This document shows, in pieces, positions 27,123 to 36,344 of a stretch of 64,000 nt of DNA; the stretch's first letter is position 1, and each line of letters begins with the position of its first letter. The position numbers and the translations under genes were made by a program. The notes beneath the pieces are model-generated. The model made no database searches. It was not told the origin of the DNA and saw nothing but the letters and a program-made list of their open reading frames with translations. Origin of the DNA: Thalassococcus profundi (lineage in GTDB: Bacteria; Pseudomonadota; Alphaproteobacteria; Rhodobacterales; Rhodobacteraceae); contig NZ_QPMK01000003.1 of assembly GCF_003344785.1 (NCBI RefSeq), forward strand, positions 265,876 to 329,875, read 5' to 3'.

Positions 27123-28016
27123 TTGCGCACATATGAGCTGATCGAGGCGGTGGTCCGTGCCGGGTCGATCCGGCGCGCGGCAGAGGAATGCAACCTCACC
27201 GCCTCGGCGCTGATCCGGCGGATCCAGGGGTTCGAGCAGGAATTCGGCTGTCCGATCTTCGAACGGCTGCCGCGCGGAATGCGGCTCAACCCGGCGGGCG
27301 AGCTTCTGATGCAGCACATCCGGGCGCAGCGCAGCGATCTGGCGCGCGTGCAGGCGCAGGTCGCCGACCTGACCGGCGAACGCCGCGGTCATGTCAGCAT
27401 CGCCTGCAGCCAGGCGCTGCTGCCGTATTTCCTGCCCGAGCAGATCGCTGCCTACCGGGCCGAGCATCCGGGCGTGACCTTCGGCGTCAACGTGCGCGAC
27501 CGGGTGCAGGCGGAAAAGGACCTCGCCGCCTTCGAAAGCGACCTGGCGCTGGTGTTCGAACCGGTGCACATGGTCGATTTCGAAGTGCTGTTCGAATTGC
27601 CGCAACGGGTGCATGCGGTTTTTCGCGCCAGCAACCCGCTGGCGCGAAAAACAGAGGTGCGGCTGCGCGACTGCCTCAGCCGCAAGCTGGTGCTGCCTTC
27701 GGCGCCCTACGGGGTGCGTCACCTGCTCGAGATGGGGGCGTCGCGGCGGCGGCTGGCCTTCGATCCGGTACTGGAGACCGAATCCTTCGAACTCATCCGG
27801 CATTATGTGGTCGAGGAAGACGCGGTAGGCTTCCAGATCCCCATCGGCCTGCGCAGCGCGCAGCAGGCCGCCATCGCCCATGCGCCGATTTCGGAACGCG
27901 ACCTGCCGGCGGGGCGGCTGCTGCTGGGGCAGATGCGGGGCCGGGTGCTGCCCGTCGCCTCGGCCAAGTTCGCCCGCCAGCTGGAGGCGGCGTTGTCTGG
28001 CACCGCCGGCCCCTGA
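27123..28016 (+). CDS. LysR-family transcriptional regulator
   Basis: A protein of about 297 residues. The N-terminal winged helix-turn-helix (about 3-62) reads E-L-I-E-A-V-V-R-A-G-S-I-R-R-A-A-E-E-C-N-L-T then L-I-R-R-I-Q-G-F-E-Q-E-F-G; the effector domain follows from about 90. The start is uncertain. TTG at 27123 is the only standard start nearby, but the family alignment would allow three more residues upstream, and the AAGGGA at 27102-27107 would fit a start at 27114. It is divergent from the ABC/atzF operon and very likely its regulator. Confidence 0.85.
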   Translation: MRTYELIEAVVRAGSIRRAAEECNLTASALIRRIQGFEQEFGCPIFERLPRGMRLNPAGELLMQHIRAQRSDLARVQAQVADLTGERRGHVSIACSQALLPYFLPEQIAAYRAEHPGVTFGVNVRDRVQAEKDLAAFESDLALVFEPVHMVDFEVLFELPQRVHAVFRASNPLARKTEVRLRDCLSRKLVLPSAPYGVRHLLEMGASRRRLAFDPVLETESFELIRHYVVEEDAVGFQIPIGLRSAQQAAIAHAPISERDLPAGRLLLGQMRGRVLPVASAKFARQLEAALSGTAGP

Positions 28017-28327
28017 TGGGAGTGGGGACGCGAATCGCGCGCACCGCGATCCCGGCGCAGATGGCCGCGGACCCTGCGGGGCAGGCCGTCCGATCACCGT
28101 GAGGGGCACGAAAAACACCCCTCCGCACCGGAAACCCGTGCCACTGCGCTTGCGAGGCTGCGACAAGACCGTCAGGATCGCAATACGCGGCCAGGGCGCG
28201 GGCCGCATCCGCCGGATCTCCGGCAGCGAGGATGCGGTTGCGCGCGCCGGGCCGACACCGAACAATCGACACGTCGCCGGCCTCCCGCCTTTTGCGGGAG
28301 GGGTGGCGCAGGACTGGAAAGGCCCGC
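28017..28327. other. Intergenic region with two hairpins
   Basis: No gene was recognised. GAGGGG (28101-28106) pairs with CCCCTC (28118-28123) around an A-rich loop, about 85 bases after the LysR stop. CCTCCCGC-CTTTT-GCGGGAGG at 28281-28301 is a strong stem 27 bases before the DoeA-like start codon. Neither is followed by a clear T run. Confidence 0.45.
28281..28301. promoter_or_regulatory. Strong hairpin in the leader of the DoeA-like gene
   Basis: Eight-base perfect arms CCTCCCGC and GCGGGAGG enclose a CTTTT loop. The second arm contains GGGAGG, which resembles a ribosome-binding site but lies 27 bases upstream of ATG 28328, too far for that gene. It may be a terminator for upstream transcription or a leader structure affecting expression of the hydrolase. 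Confidence 0.35.
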
Positions 28328-29524
28328 ATGAACAAGCTTCAACGCACGCCCGAACGCTACACCACCGACGAATACCGCGAACGGCTGGTGCGCATCCGCG
28401 CCAAGATGGAAAAGCAGGGGTTCGACATGCTGATCCTGTCGGACCCGTCGAACATGTCCTGGGTCTCGGGCTACGGCGGCTGGTCCTTCTACGTGCATCA
28501 ATGCGTCATCGTGGGGCCGACCGGCGACCCGATCTGGTTCGGGCGCGGACAGGATGCGCAGGGCGCCTACCGCACCGTCTGGGTCGGGCGCGACAACGTC
28601 ATCGGCTATCCCGATCACTACGTGCAGTCGACCGAGCGGCACCCGATGGAATACCTCTGCGAAAAGCTCGCCGACATGGGCTGGAACAAGGGCACCATCG
28701 GCGTCGAGATGGACAACTACTGGTTCTCGGCCCGCGCCTTCGAACGGCTGCAGAACGGCCTGCCGGATGCCAAGTTCAAGGACGCCACCGCCTTCATCAA
28801 CTGGGAACGGGCGGTGAAGTCGGAAAAAGAGCTGGAATACATGCGCCAGGCCGCGCGGATCGTCGAACGCATGCACCACCGCATCGCCGAGAAGATCGAG
28901 GTCGGCATCCGTAAATGCGATCTGGTGGCCGAGATCTACGACGCCTCGCTGCGCTTCGACGAATGGCACCAGCACGGCGGAGATTACCCGGCCATCGTGC
29001 CGCTGCTGCCCTCGGGTCCCGATGCCGCAGCACCGCACCTGACCTGGGACGACCTGCCGATGAAGCCCGACGAAGGCACCTTCTTCGAGATCGCCGGCTG
29101 CTACCAGCGCTACCATGTGCCGCTGTCGCGCACGATCTTCCTCGGCAAGCCGCCGCAGGCGATCCTCGACGCCGAAGAGGCGGTGCTCGAGGGCATGGAC
29201 CGCGGGCTCGAGGCGGCGCGGGCGGGCAACACCTGCCACCACATCGCCGATGCCTTCTTCAAGTCGCTGGAGAAGCGCGGGATCGTCAAGGACAACCGCT
29301 GCGGCTATTCCATCGGCCTGAGCTATCCGCCGGATTGGGGCGAGCGCACCATGAGCCTGCGGCGCGGCGACATGACCGAACTGCAACCGGGCATGACCTT
29401 CCATTTCATGACCGGCCTGTGGATGGACACCTGGGGCTACGAGACCACGGAATCCATCGCCATCACCGACGGCGACCCGGAGGTCTTCTGCGACATCCCG
29501 CGCAAGATGCTGGTCAAGCAGTAG
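28328..29524 (+). CDS. M24-family hydrolase closely resembling ectoine hydrolase DoeA
   Basis: A 398-residue pita-bread fold protein. It shows strings characteristic of ectoine hydrolases: S-D-P-S-N-M-S-W-V-S-G-Y near 37-48, W-S-F-Y-V-H-Q-C, Y-P-D-H-Y-V-Q, G-G-D-Y-P-A-I-V-P-L-L-P, A-A-P-H-L-T-W-D-D, G-T-F-F-E-I-A-G, S-Y-P-P-D-W-G-E-R-T-M-S-L-R and P-G-M-T-F-H-F-M. DoeA opens the ectoine ring to N-acetyl-diaminobutyrate. The partner genes of that pathway (deacetylase doeB, transaminase, dehydrogenase) are not in the window, so the substrate may be a related cyclic amidine or a peptide-like compound. Confidence 0.75.
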   Translation: MNKLQRTPERYTTDEYRERLVRIRAKMEKQGFDMLILSDPSNMSWVSGYGGWSFYVHQCVIVGPTGDPIWFGRGQDAQGAYRTVWVGRDNVIGYPDHYVQSTERHPMEYLCEKLADMGWNKGTIGVEMDNYWFSARAFERLQNGLPDAKFKDATAFINWERAVKSEKELEYMRQAARIVERMHHRIAEKIEVGIRKCDLVAEIYDASLRFDEWHQHGGDYPAIVPLLPSGPDAAAPHLTWDDLPMKPDEGTFFEIAGCYQRYHVPLSRTIFLGKPPQAILDAEEAVLEGMDRGLEAARAGNTCHHIADAFFKSLEKRGIVKDNRCGYSIGLSYPPDWGERTMSLRRGDMTELQPGMTFHFMTGLWMDTWGYETTESIAITDGDPEVFCDIPRKMLVKQ

Positions 29525-30006
29525 GCGCGGCGTTTTCGCCGGAACAGGCAGAACCGGGTAAGCGGCCAAAGTCGACCAGGCGCGTGCATGTCGTAGCGCA
29601 CCGCGTGGCCAGGTCCTGCTCTCTCCAAAAGAGGCGCCCGAAGACTTCTGCGGAAGCCTCATGGCCCCAAAAGCGGCTTTGCGGACGAAGCGGACGTTGT
29701 TTAGTCGTGCCAGCGCCGGACCGGGGGGCGGCGCATCTAACTGTCGAGCTGATGCGTTTTATGGTCGCCAAGTCCGCGGTCGCGAAGAGCTCGGAGCCAA
29801 GGATCGACAAAGCGCCGGCCCATGGGGCCGGTCCGGCGCTGGCACGGCGGCCGCCCATGGCGGCCTCGATTCCGTACCGGGAGACAAGCGGCGCCGTTCG
29901 CTAAGGCTCGCAGCGGAAAGAGCGCTTCGAGACTCTGAAATGCCAATTGGCGCCGCGAAAGGCATAGGGACGGGATCCGATCAGGCTCTTCGCTGAACGC
30001 ACGGCT
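29525..30006. other. Intergenic, 482 bases without a recognisable gene
   Basis: The region separates the convergent DoeA-like and CocE-like genes. Open frames exist in several phases but none resembles a known protein, and codon patterns look like shadows. No convincing terminator stem with T tract was found. Confidence 0.45.
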
Positions 30007-32022
30007 TCAGACCAGGTGGCGGGGGATCGAGACGTCCCAGTCCAGATCGCGCACCAGCGCGCCGTCTGCCCAGGCCTGAAGGCGCGCCGCGATGTGGAAA
30101 TCGGTCGCGTCACAGGTCAGCTGCGTCGTGGTGACTGTCTTCACCGACCAGCCGTCGCGGCGCATCTCGTGGGTCCAGGTGACCTCACCCGTCGCCGAGG
30201 TCGGATCGTCGGGCAGCACCGAATAGCGCTCGTGTCCCTCCGCGGAGTGGAAAAGCCCGTGTTCGGTGATCCTGGCACCCCCCTCGTGGTCGCGGGTTTC
30301 GACCGTGACGCGGCCGGTGTCACGGTCCTCGGTCACCTGCCATGCGCCGAAGGGTTCGGGGTCGAAGATCACGTCCAGCGGTTGACCGGCGCGCGGGCTC
30401 CCGAGATCGTGCGGCACGACGCCGTCGTCGGTGCGCACCGGCAGAGACAGCGCCGACGCGCCGGTCAAGACCGTCAGCGTCACCGGTTCGGGCGCAGGCC
30501 AGGCGATTGGGAAATAGCTTGTCGACAGCGACAGGCGGATGCGATGCCCGGCGCGGAAGGTCTGCGCCACGTGCTTCATGGGCACCTCGACATGGTAGGT
30601 CTGGCCGGGCACCAGAGCCTCGGGGTGTTCGTGGCTGTCGCGGTGGGTGAGGTTCAGCAGGCCGTAGCTGACCCGCGTCGCGGCCCCGTCGGGCGCCACA
30701 TCGATCAGCCGCGCGGCGACCTGCGCCACGGGACGGTCTACCTGCAGCGCGAGGGTCAGGACCGGGTCGCCGGCGATGTCCATGTCGGCCTCCAGCGGCG
30801 CGGTCTCGAACACGAGGCTCCCGGCGTCGTCGCGGCGCTGGTCGCCCGGCTGGTCGCCCACGTGGGCGTAGGAACACCACTTGCCGCCCTGCACCCCGAC
30901 CCAGAGCGGAGAGCGGATCGTCCGCGCGGCCTCTTGCCCGTCCGGCGTGCCACCGAGGACACCATCAGCGCCGAGCGAAAGGGCAGTGCGGGTGACGTTC
31001 GGCGAGGGCCAGGCGGGCTCCGTGATCCAGCGCCCGTCGCGGTGGGTGTAGAACCCCTTCGGTTCGGCGTGGTCCTGCAGGTAGAGCCGCAAAGGCGGTT
31101 CGTCCATGATGCCGGTGTCGTGGCCCTTGAGCCATTGATCCCACCAGCGCGTCTCCTCGGTCAGCCAGTCCACAGCGGGGCCGGGGGCGCCCTGGTGTGG
31201 ATACTTGTGCGACCAGGGGCCGACGATGCCCTTGGCGGGCGATTTCAGGTTCTCGACCAGCCGGAACACCGCGCGGCAATAGCCGTCGGCCCAGCCGCTG
31301 ACGGCATAGACCGGCACCTCGACATCGGCGAAATTTTCGCAGATCGAGCCGTGTTTCCAGAAATCGTCGCGGGTCTGGTGCCGCAGCCAGTTGTCCAGCC
31401 ACAGGCCCGAGCCGTCGAGCCTTTGTTCCCACAGGTCGCGCCAGCGGTCACCGACGTGGGCGGGATCGGGGGGCAGGGTGTTGATGCCGAACATCACCGA
31501 CGCCCAGGACAGGTGATCGCCCAGCAAGGTACCGCCCATGTAGTGGATGTCGTCGGCATAGCGGTCGTCGGTCGAACAGATCGACACCACGGCCTTCAAC
31601 GCCGGAGGGCGCAGGGCCGCCAGCTGCAAGCCGTTGAAGCCGCCCCAAGAGATGCCGACGATGCCGACGCCGCCGTCGCACCAGGGCTGATCCGCGATCC
31701 AGGCGATGAGGTCGCAGCCGTCCTGCAGTTCCAGCGGGGTGTATTCGTCCAGCATGAGCCCTTCGGATTCGCCGGTGCCGCGCAGGTCGACGCGCACATA
31801 GGCATAGCCCTGTGCCGCCATCCACGGCGCGCGGGCGTGGTCGCGTTCGAGCGTCTTGTCGTTCTTGCGGTAGGGGATGTACTCGAGGATCGCGGGGACC
31901 GGCTGACCTTCAGCGTCCTCGGGCATCCAGACCCGCGCGGCAAGGCGGGTGCCGTCGGGCATCGGGATCTCGAGATGTTCGATTTCCCGGACGGGAACGG
32001 CAAGCGGATGATCGATCTTCAT
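30007..32022 (-). CDS. CocE/NonD-family hydrolase (X-Pro dipeptidyl-peptidase-like)
   Basis: A 671-residue alpha/beta hydrolase. The core has D-L-R-G-T-G-E-S-E-G (about 93-102) and the nucleophile elbow G-I-S-W-G-G; a C-terminal jelly-roll domain follows from about 400, with R-A-G-H-R-I-R-L-S-L-S. Family members hydrolyse esters, amides, cephalosporin-like substrates or prolyl peptides. ATG 32022 is the start; the open frame continues upstream but without similarity. It faces the DoeA-like gene and shares strand with the cyanophycin operon, 290 bases after it. No signal peptide is seen. Confidence 0.82.
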   Translation of the reverse strand: MKIDHPLAVPVREIEHLEIPMPDGTRLAARVWMPEDAEGQPVPAILEYIPYRKNDKTLERDHARAPWMAAQGYAYVRVDLRGTGESEGLMLDEYTPLELQDGCDLIAWIADQPWCDGGVGIVGISWGGFNGLQLAALRPPALKAVVSICSTDDRYADDIHYMGGTLLGDHLSWASVMFGINTLPPDPAHVGDRWRDLWEQRLDGSGLWLDNWLRHQTRDDFWKHGSICENFADVEVPVYAVSGWADGYCRAVFRLVENLKSPAKGIVGPWSHKYPHQGAPGPAVDWLTEETRWWDQWLKGHDTGIMDEPPLRLYLQDHAEPKGFYTHRDGRWITEPAWPSPNVTRTALSLGADGVLGGTPDGQEAARTIRSPLWVGVQGGKWCSYAHVGDQPGDQRRDDAGSLVFETAPLEADMDIAGDPVLTLALQVDRPVAQVAARLIDVAPDGAATRVSYGLLNLTHRDSHEHPEALVPGQTYHVEVPMKHVAQTFRAGHRIRLSLSTSYFPIAWPAPEPVTLTVLTGASALSLPVRTDDGVVPHDLGSPRAGQPLDVIFDPEPFGAWQVTEDRDTGRVTVETRDHEGGARITEHGLFHSAEGHERYSVLPDDPTSATGEVTWTHEMRRDGWSVKTVTTTQLTCDATDFHIAARLQAWADGALVRDLDWDVSIPRHLV

Positions 32023-32312
32023 GGCGGACACTCGGTTGGGGTGGGGGCGTGGTCCGGGTACCGGGCGGGCCGGGGGATGTCCAGCGTTGGGCGGTGGCTG
32101 GGCGCGCGGAGTCAAGGCGCAGCTTGCTGCGCCGCCGCGCGATCGCCAGACCGCCCCCCGGGCTGGCGATTTGCTGGCGTCAGCGCACCGATGCAGCGTC
32201 GTTCGGATGTGGCGGCATAAAGTGTGCTGCACAAACGCCGTTTCGCCATCCCGCGGTCCGGCGACCGCGCGGCGGCGCGCCTCGATTCCGCGCGAAGCCC
32301 TTACTGGCAGCC

Positions 32313-33611
32313 TTATTCGACGATATCGGTGAATTCGTAGTTCAGCTTCTTCATCACCTGTTCGTAGTTCCACAAGAGCTTGGACTGCTTGCTGGCCCCC
32401 ATCCAGATCGACGCCACCGCAAAGCTGTAGGCGTCCTGCTCGGGCAGGTCCGACAGTTTCGAGCCGCGGGTGACGTAGGACGAGATGCGCGTGCCCTCCA
32501 CCTGTTCCGCCGCGACCTCGACCTCGGCGCGGGAGGGCGCGCGCGCCACAGTCGCGTCGTTGAAGAACACACGATAGAAGAACTCCGCCGCCACGTTCTC
32601 GGGGCCTTCGCCGCTGGGCATGTCGGGTTTGCGGCCCAGGCCCAGGTCCACCGTCACCTGCTGGTGGCTGACGCCGTCGACCATCTCGAAGAGGTCGCAA
32701 TGGGACTGCGCGATGCGGGTGTTGATCTCGAGCAGCCAGATCTTGTTGCTGACCTCGTCCCAGTAATATTCGATGTTGAAGCCCGCGTTGTCATAGCCGA
32801 TGTGCGCCATGATCGTGCGGGTGATCTCGTTCATCGTGTCCTGCACCCGTTTCGGCAGGGTCGAGGGATAGAGATAGTAGAAAAAGCTCAGCACCTGCGG
32901 ATAGCGGATCGAATCCACGGTGCCGTAGGGGAAGACCTCGCCGTTGTGGACATAGCCTTCGACGGTGCACTGTCGGCCGCCGATGACCTGTTCGGCCATG
33001 CAGTAATGGCCCTCGACCGCCTTGATGTCGTCGGGGATGTCGGCCTGGCTCAGCACGTGGTCGAAGGGTTCGCCGATCGACCGGATCTCGGCCCGCAGCT
33101 TTTCGATGGCATAATCGAAATCCTCGGGGCTGTCGATGCGGAAGCCCAGCCGAGAGCCCGAGGACTTGATCGGCTTGACGAAGAACGGGAAGCGCAGGTC
33201 GGCCTCGCCGATCTTGGACAGCGCGTCGTCGTCGAACGGGTCGAAGGCGGTGAACTTGGGGATGTGGTCGGGGATGACCTCGGCCATCACCTTGCGGGAC
33301 CAGTACTTGTGCTCGCACTTGAGCAGCGATTCCAGCGAGGCCTGCGGTGTGCCGTATTTCTTGCAGAGGATCGGCAGCATGGTCGACACCGGAAAGTCGA
33401 TATAGCCGACGATGGCGTCGATGGAGCCGTCGAAGGCGTCGAGCCTGGCCTCGGCCTCCTCCAGCATGGCGGGAATGTCGAAATCCTGCGTATCGGACAC
33501 CTGCGCGGGCGTCAGAAGCGGGTGAAAGGTCACGTCTTCGACACCGCGCAGGCGCTTGAGGCGTTCGGCGTTCAGCTCGTTGAGGCCGACAACGAAAATG
33601 TTCTTGGTCAT
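32313..33611 (-). CDS. ATP-grasp domain ligase linked to cyanophycin synthetase
   Basis: A 432-residue protein. Residues about 1-105 form a pre-ATP-grasp region, and about 105-320 carry the nucleotide-binding fold: F-F-V-K-P-I-K-S-S-G-S-R-L-G, C-M-A-E-Q-V-I-G-G-R-Q-C-T-V-E-G and the metal ligands in W-L-L-E-I-N-T-R. The enzyme class forms carboxylate-amine (peptide-like) bonds. It begins after GGGAGGA and lies 81 bases downstream of cphA in the same direction. It has no Mur-ligase domain and is not a CphA2. It might prepare or tailor a dipeptide or add a different amino acid; this is inference from position. Confidence 0.75.
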   Translation of the reverse strand: MTKNIFVVGLNELNAERLKRLRGVEDVTFHPLLTPAQVSDTQDFDIPAMLEEAEARLDAFDGSIDAIVGYIDFPVSTMLPILCKKYGTPQASLESLLKCEHKYWSRKVMAEVIPDHIPKFTAFDPFDDDALSKIGEADLRFPFFVKPIKSSGSRLGFRIDSPEDFDYAIEKLRAEIRSIGEPFDHVLSQADIPDDIKAVEGHYCMAEQVIGGRQCTVEGYVHNGEVFPYGTVDSIRYPQVLSFFYYLYPSTLPKRVQDTMNEITRTIMAHIGYDNAGFNIEYYWDEVSNKIWLLEINTRIAQSHCDLFEMVDGVSHQQVTVDLGLGRKPDMPSGEGPENVAAEFFYRVFFNDATVARAPSRAEVEVAAEQVEGTRISSYVTRGSKLSDLPEQDAYSFAVASIWMGASKQSKLLWNYEQVMKKLNYEFTDIVE

Positions 33612-33692
33612 GTTATGTCCTCCCTCAGAGGGGCGGACCCGGCCGGCGGCCACAACGGCGGCGCGCCCGCGCAGGTCCGGGATGGGGTGGGC

Positions 33693-36344
33693 TCATACCC
33701 TGGCGATCTCGGCCTGGGTCGGGAAACTGCGGCCCTTGAGCCGGTCCGTCGTGCCTTCGATATCGTCGACGAGCAGCAGCAGGAAATCGCCGGGCTCGGC
33801 CTCGCCGATGGCGCGGGCCACCGCTTCCTGTTCGCCCATGATCGTCTCGACCGACGCGCTGCCTTCGGAGACGGCGCCGTCGTGGATCAGCTTCGCGGTT
33901 TCGCCTTCGGCGCGGCCCCGCGAGTCGGTCTCGTAGACGTAGAGCGTGTCGCACATCTTGGCCAGTTGTGCCCCGAGCGCCGACAGATCCTCGTCGCGGC
34001 GGTTGCCGGGGGCGGTGGCGACGCCGATCTTGCGCTGCGTGGCAAGGCCATTGACCAGCGGTTCGAGCGCCACGAGAGCAGGCACGTTGTGGCCGTAGTC
34101 GATCAGGCATTTCACGCCGTCGGCCTCGAAATAATTGGTGCGGCCGGGCATCTGGGCGGGCGTCGGGTGGAAGGTCAGCAGCCCCGCGCGAATGTCGTCG
34201 ATTTCGATCCCGTGGGCAATCGCCGCCGCCGCCGCCGCCATGGCGTTCTGCACGTTGAAGGGCGCGTGGCCCTCGAAGGCGATGGGCACGTCGTTGACCT
34301 CGACGATCTCGACCGTGACCTTGCCGCGCAGCATGACGATCTTGCCCTGCTTGACGGTCAGCACCATGCCGAGGCTGGCCAGATGTTCGGCCAGCGCCGG
34401 GTTCTCGGGGTTCATGGTGAAATAGATGATTTCGCCCCGCGCCCAGTAGGTGCCGTGCTCCATCACCAGCGGATCGTCGGCGTTGAGCACGCAGTACCCG
34501 CCGTTCTCCTTGCGCTTTGCGGCATCGACCACGACGGTCTTGCAGCGCGCCAGCTCTTCCAGCGTGTGGATGTCGCGCTCGCCCAGGTGGTCGGAGGCGA
34601 TGTTGAGCAGCACGCCCACGTCGCATTCGTCGAAGCCCAGCCCGCGGCGCATGATGCCGCCGCGCGCCACCTCGAGCACCGCGTGCTCCACCGTGGGTTC
34701 GCGCAGCACGGCCTGTGCCGCGGCGGGGCCGGAATAGTCGCCGCGCAGGATCACGTTGTTGTCGATCTCGACGGTGCCGGTGCAGCCCATGCCGACGGAA
34801 TGGCCGGCCTGCCGCAGGATGTGCGTGGTGAGCCGCGTCGTCGTGGTCTTGCCGTTGGTGCCGGTGATCGCGGTGATCGGGATGCGCCCGTCGTCGGTGG
34901 GGTCGGGGAACAGCATCTCGAGCACATGCTCGCCCACCGGGCGCGGCGTGCCGTGGGTCGGCGCCATGTGCATGCGGAAGCCGGGGCCGGCGTTGACCTC
35001 GACCACGCCCGCCGATTGCTGGTCCAGCGGCACGGAGAGGTTCTCGGCCAGGAGGTCGATGCCGATGATGTCGAGCCCGACCAGCCGGCCGATCCGTTCC
35101 ATCGCGAACTTGACCTCGGGGTGCACCTCGTCGGTCAGGTCCGTCGCGGTGCCGCCGGTCGAGATGTTGGCGGTGGATTTCAGGAAGGCGATCTCGCCCT
35201 CGGGCAGGACGGTGTCCAACGTATACCCGGCCTGATCGAGCATTCTCTCGGTCTGCACATCGACGTGGATCTGCGTCAGCAGGTTTTCATGCCCGACGCC
35301 GCGGCGGGGGTCGGAATTCTCGATGTCGATCAGCTGCTGGATGGTCTTTTCGCCGTCACCAACGACGTGGGCGGGGCGGCGGCGGGCGGCGGCGACAAGC
35401 TTGCCGCCGATCACCAGCATCCGGTGATCCTCGCCCTTGATGTAGCTTTCGACGATGACCGCGCCGGAATCGTCGCGCACCCGGGCGAGGGCGGCGTCCC
35501 AGCCGGCCTGCAGGTCGGCGTCATTGGCGATGTCGGTGGTGACGCCGCGGCCGTGGTTGCCCGACAGCGGCTTGGTGACCACGGGCCAGCCGATCCAGGC
35601 GGCGGCCTCTTGCGCCTCTTCGAAGGAATAGCAGACCTGGCCGCGCGGTACCGGGACGCCGGCGTCGTCGAGGATCTGCTTGGTCCATTCCTTGTCATCG
35701 GCGATCGAGTGGCCGATGATCCCGGAGGCATCCGTGACCGTGGCCTGAAAGCGGCGCTGCTTGATGCCGTGCCCCAGCTGCGTGTAGCTCGTGCCTTCGG
35801 TCAGGTTGTACCAGGGGATGTTGCGCGCCTTTGCGGCGTTGACGATGGACCCGGTGGAGGGCCCGAGCGCATTGGCATCGCGCACCTCTTTCAGGTGGTC
35901 GATATGCGGGCCGAGGTCGACGTCTTCGCCGTTGTAGAGCTGTTCGACGATGGCGACGGCGGCTTCGGCGGCGGCCAGGCCCGTCGCCTCGTCGCGGTAG
36001 CGGAACACGACGTGGTAGATGCCCTTTTCATAGCTGTCCACGGTCTTGCCGTAGCCCACCGAAAAGCCGATCATGTTCTGCAGTTCAATGGCGACGTGTT
36101 CGACCATGTGCCCGGCATAGGTGCCGTTGCGGACCCGCTGCAGGAAGCCGCCCGCCTCACCGACCGAGCAGCGGTGTTCGTAGATCGTCGGGATCAGGCG
36201 TTCCAGCTTTTCGGCAATGCCCGGCACCTGGTCGCTGGGCCGGTCTTCGAGCTCTCCGATGTCGAGCCGCATGTAGATGGCTTGGTAACGGCTGTAAAAG
36301 TTGGGTCCGCGCAGGGCGCGGCATTCAAGTATATGCAAAAGCAT
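33693..36344 (-). CDS. cphA: Cyanophycin synthetase
   Basis: An 883-residue enzyme that builds multi-L-arginyl-poly-L-aspartate. Three modules are visible: an N-terminal domain (1-160; R-A-L-R-G-P-N-F, V-E-H-V-A-I-E-L-Q), an ATP-grasp domain (about 210-480; G-W-P-V-V-T-K-P-L-S-G-N-H-G-R-G-V, V-E-V-N-A-G-P-G) that adds Asp, and a Mur-ligase-like domain with P-loop T-G-T-N-G-K-T-T-T (494-502), which adds Arg to the side chains, ending with C-L-I-D-Y-G-H-N. Start ATG 36344 lies 20 bases inside the end of cphB, so the two are translationally coupled. Length is normal for the family. Confidence 0.95.
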   Translation of the reverse strand: MLLHILECRALRGPNFYSRYQAIYMRLDIGELEDRPSDQVPGIAEKLERLIPTIYEHRCSVGEAGGFLQRVRNGTYAGHMVEHVAIELQNMIGFSVGYGKTVDSYEKGIYHVVFRYRDEATGLAAAEAAVAIVEQLYNGEDVDLGPHIDHLKEVRDANALGPSTGSIVNAAKARNIPWYNLTEGTSYTQLGHGIKQRRFQATVTDASGIIGHSIADDKEWTKQILDDAGVPVPRGQVCYSFEEAQEAAAWIGWPVVTKPLSGNHGRGVTTDIANDADLQAGWDAALARVRDDSGAVIVESYIKGEDHRMLVIGGKLVAAARRRPAHVVGDGEKTIQQLIDIENSDPRRGVGHENLLTQIHVDVQTERMLDQAGYTLDTVLPEGEIAFLKSTANISTGGTATDLTDEVHPEVKFAMERIGRLVGLDIIGIDLLAENLSVPLDQQSAGVVEVNAGPGFRMHMAPTHGTPRPVGEHVLEMLFPDPTDDGRIPITAITGTNGKTTTTRLTTHILRQAGHSVGMGCTGTVEIDNNVILRGDYSGPAAAQAVLREPTVEHAVLEVARGGIMRRGLGFDECDVGVLLNIASDHLGERDIHTLEELARCKTVVVDAAKRKENGGYCVLNADDPLVMEHGTYWARGEIIYFTMNPENPALAEHLASLGMVLTVKQGKIVMLRGKVTVEIVEVNDVPIAFEGHAPFNVQNAMAAAAAAIAHGIEIDDIRAGLLTFHPTPAQMPGRTNYFEADGVKCLIDYGHNVPALVALEPLVNGLATQRKIGVATAPGNRRDEDLSALGAQLAKMCDTLYVYETDSRGRAEGETAKLIHDGAVSEGSASVETIMGEQEAVARAIGEAEPGDFLLLLVDDIEGTTDRLKGRSFPTQAEIARV

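Noticed and set aside
28328-29524. Reading the region as an ectoine degradation operon
   Set aside because: Only a DoeA-like gene is present; no deacetylase, transaminase or semialdehyde dehydrogenase follows.
30007-32700. N-terminal extension of the CocE-like hydrolase to 897 residues
   Set aside because: The extra part overlaps the ATP-grasp gene and has no similarity; the fold starts at ATG 32022.
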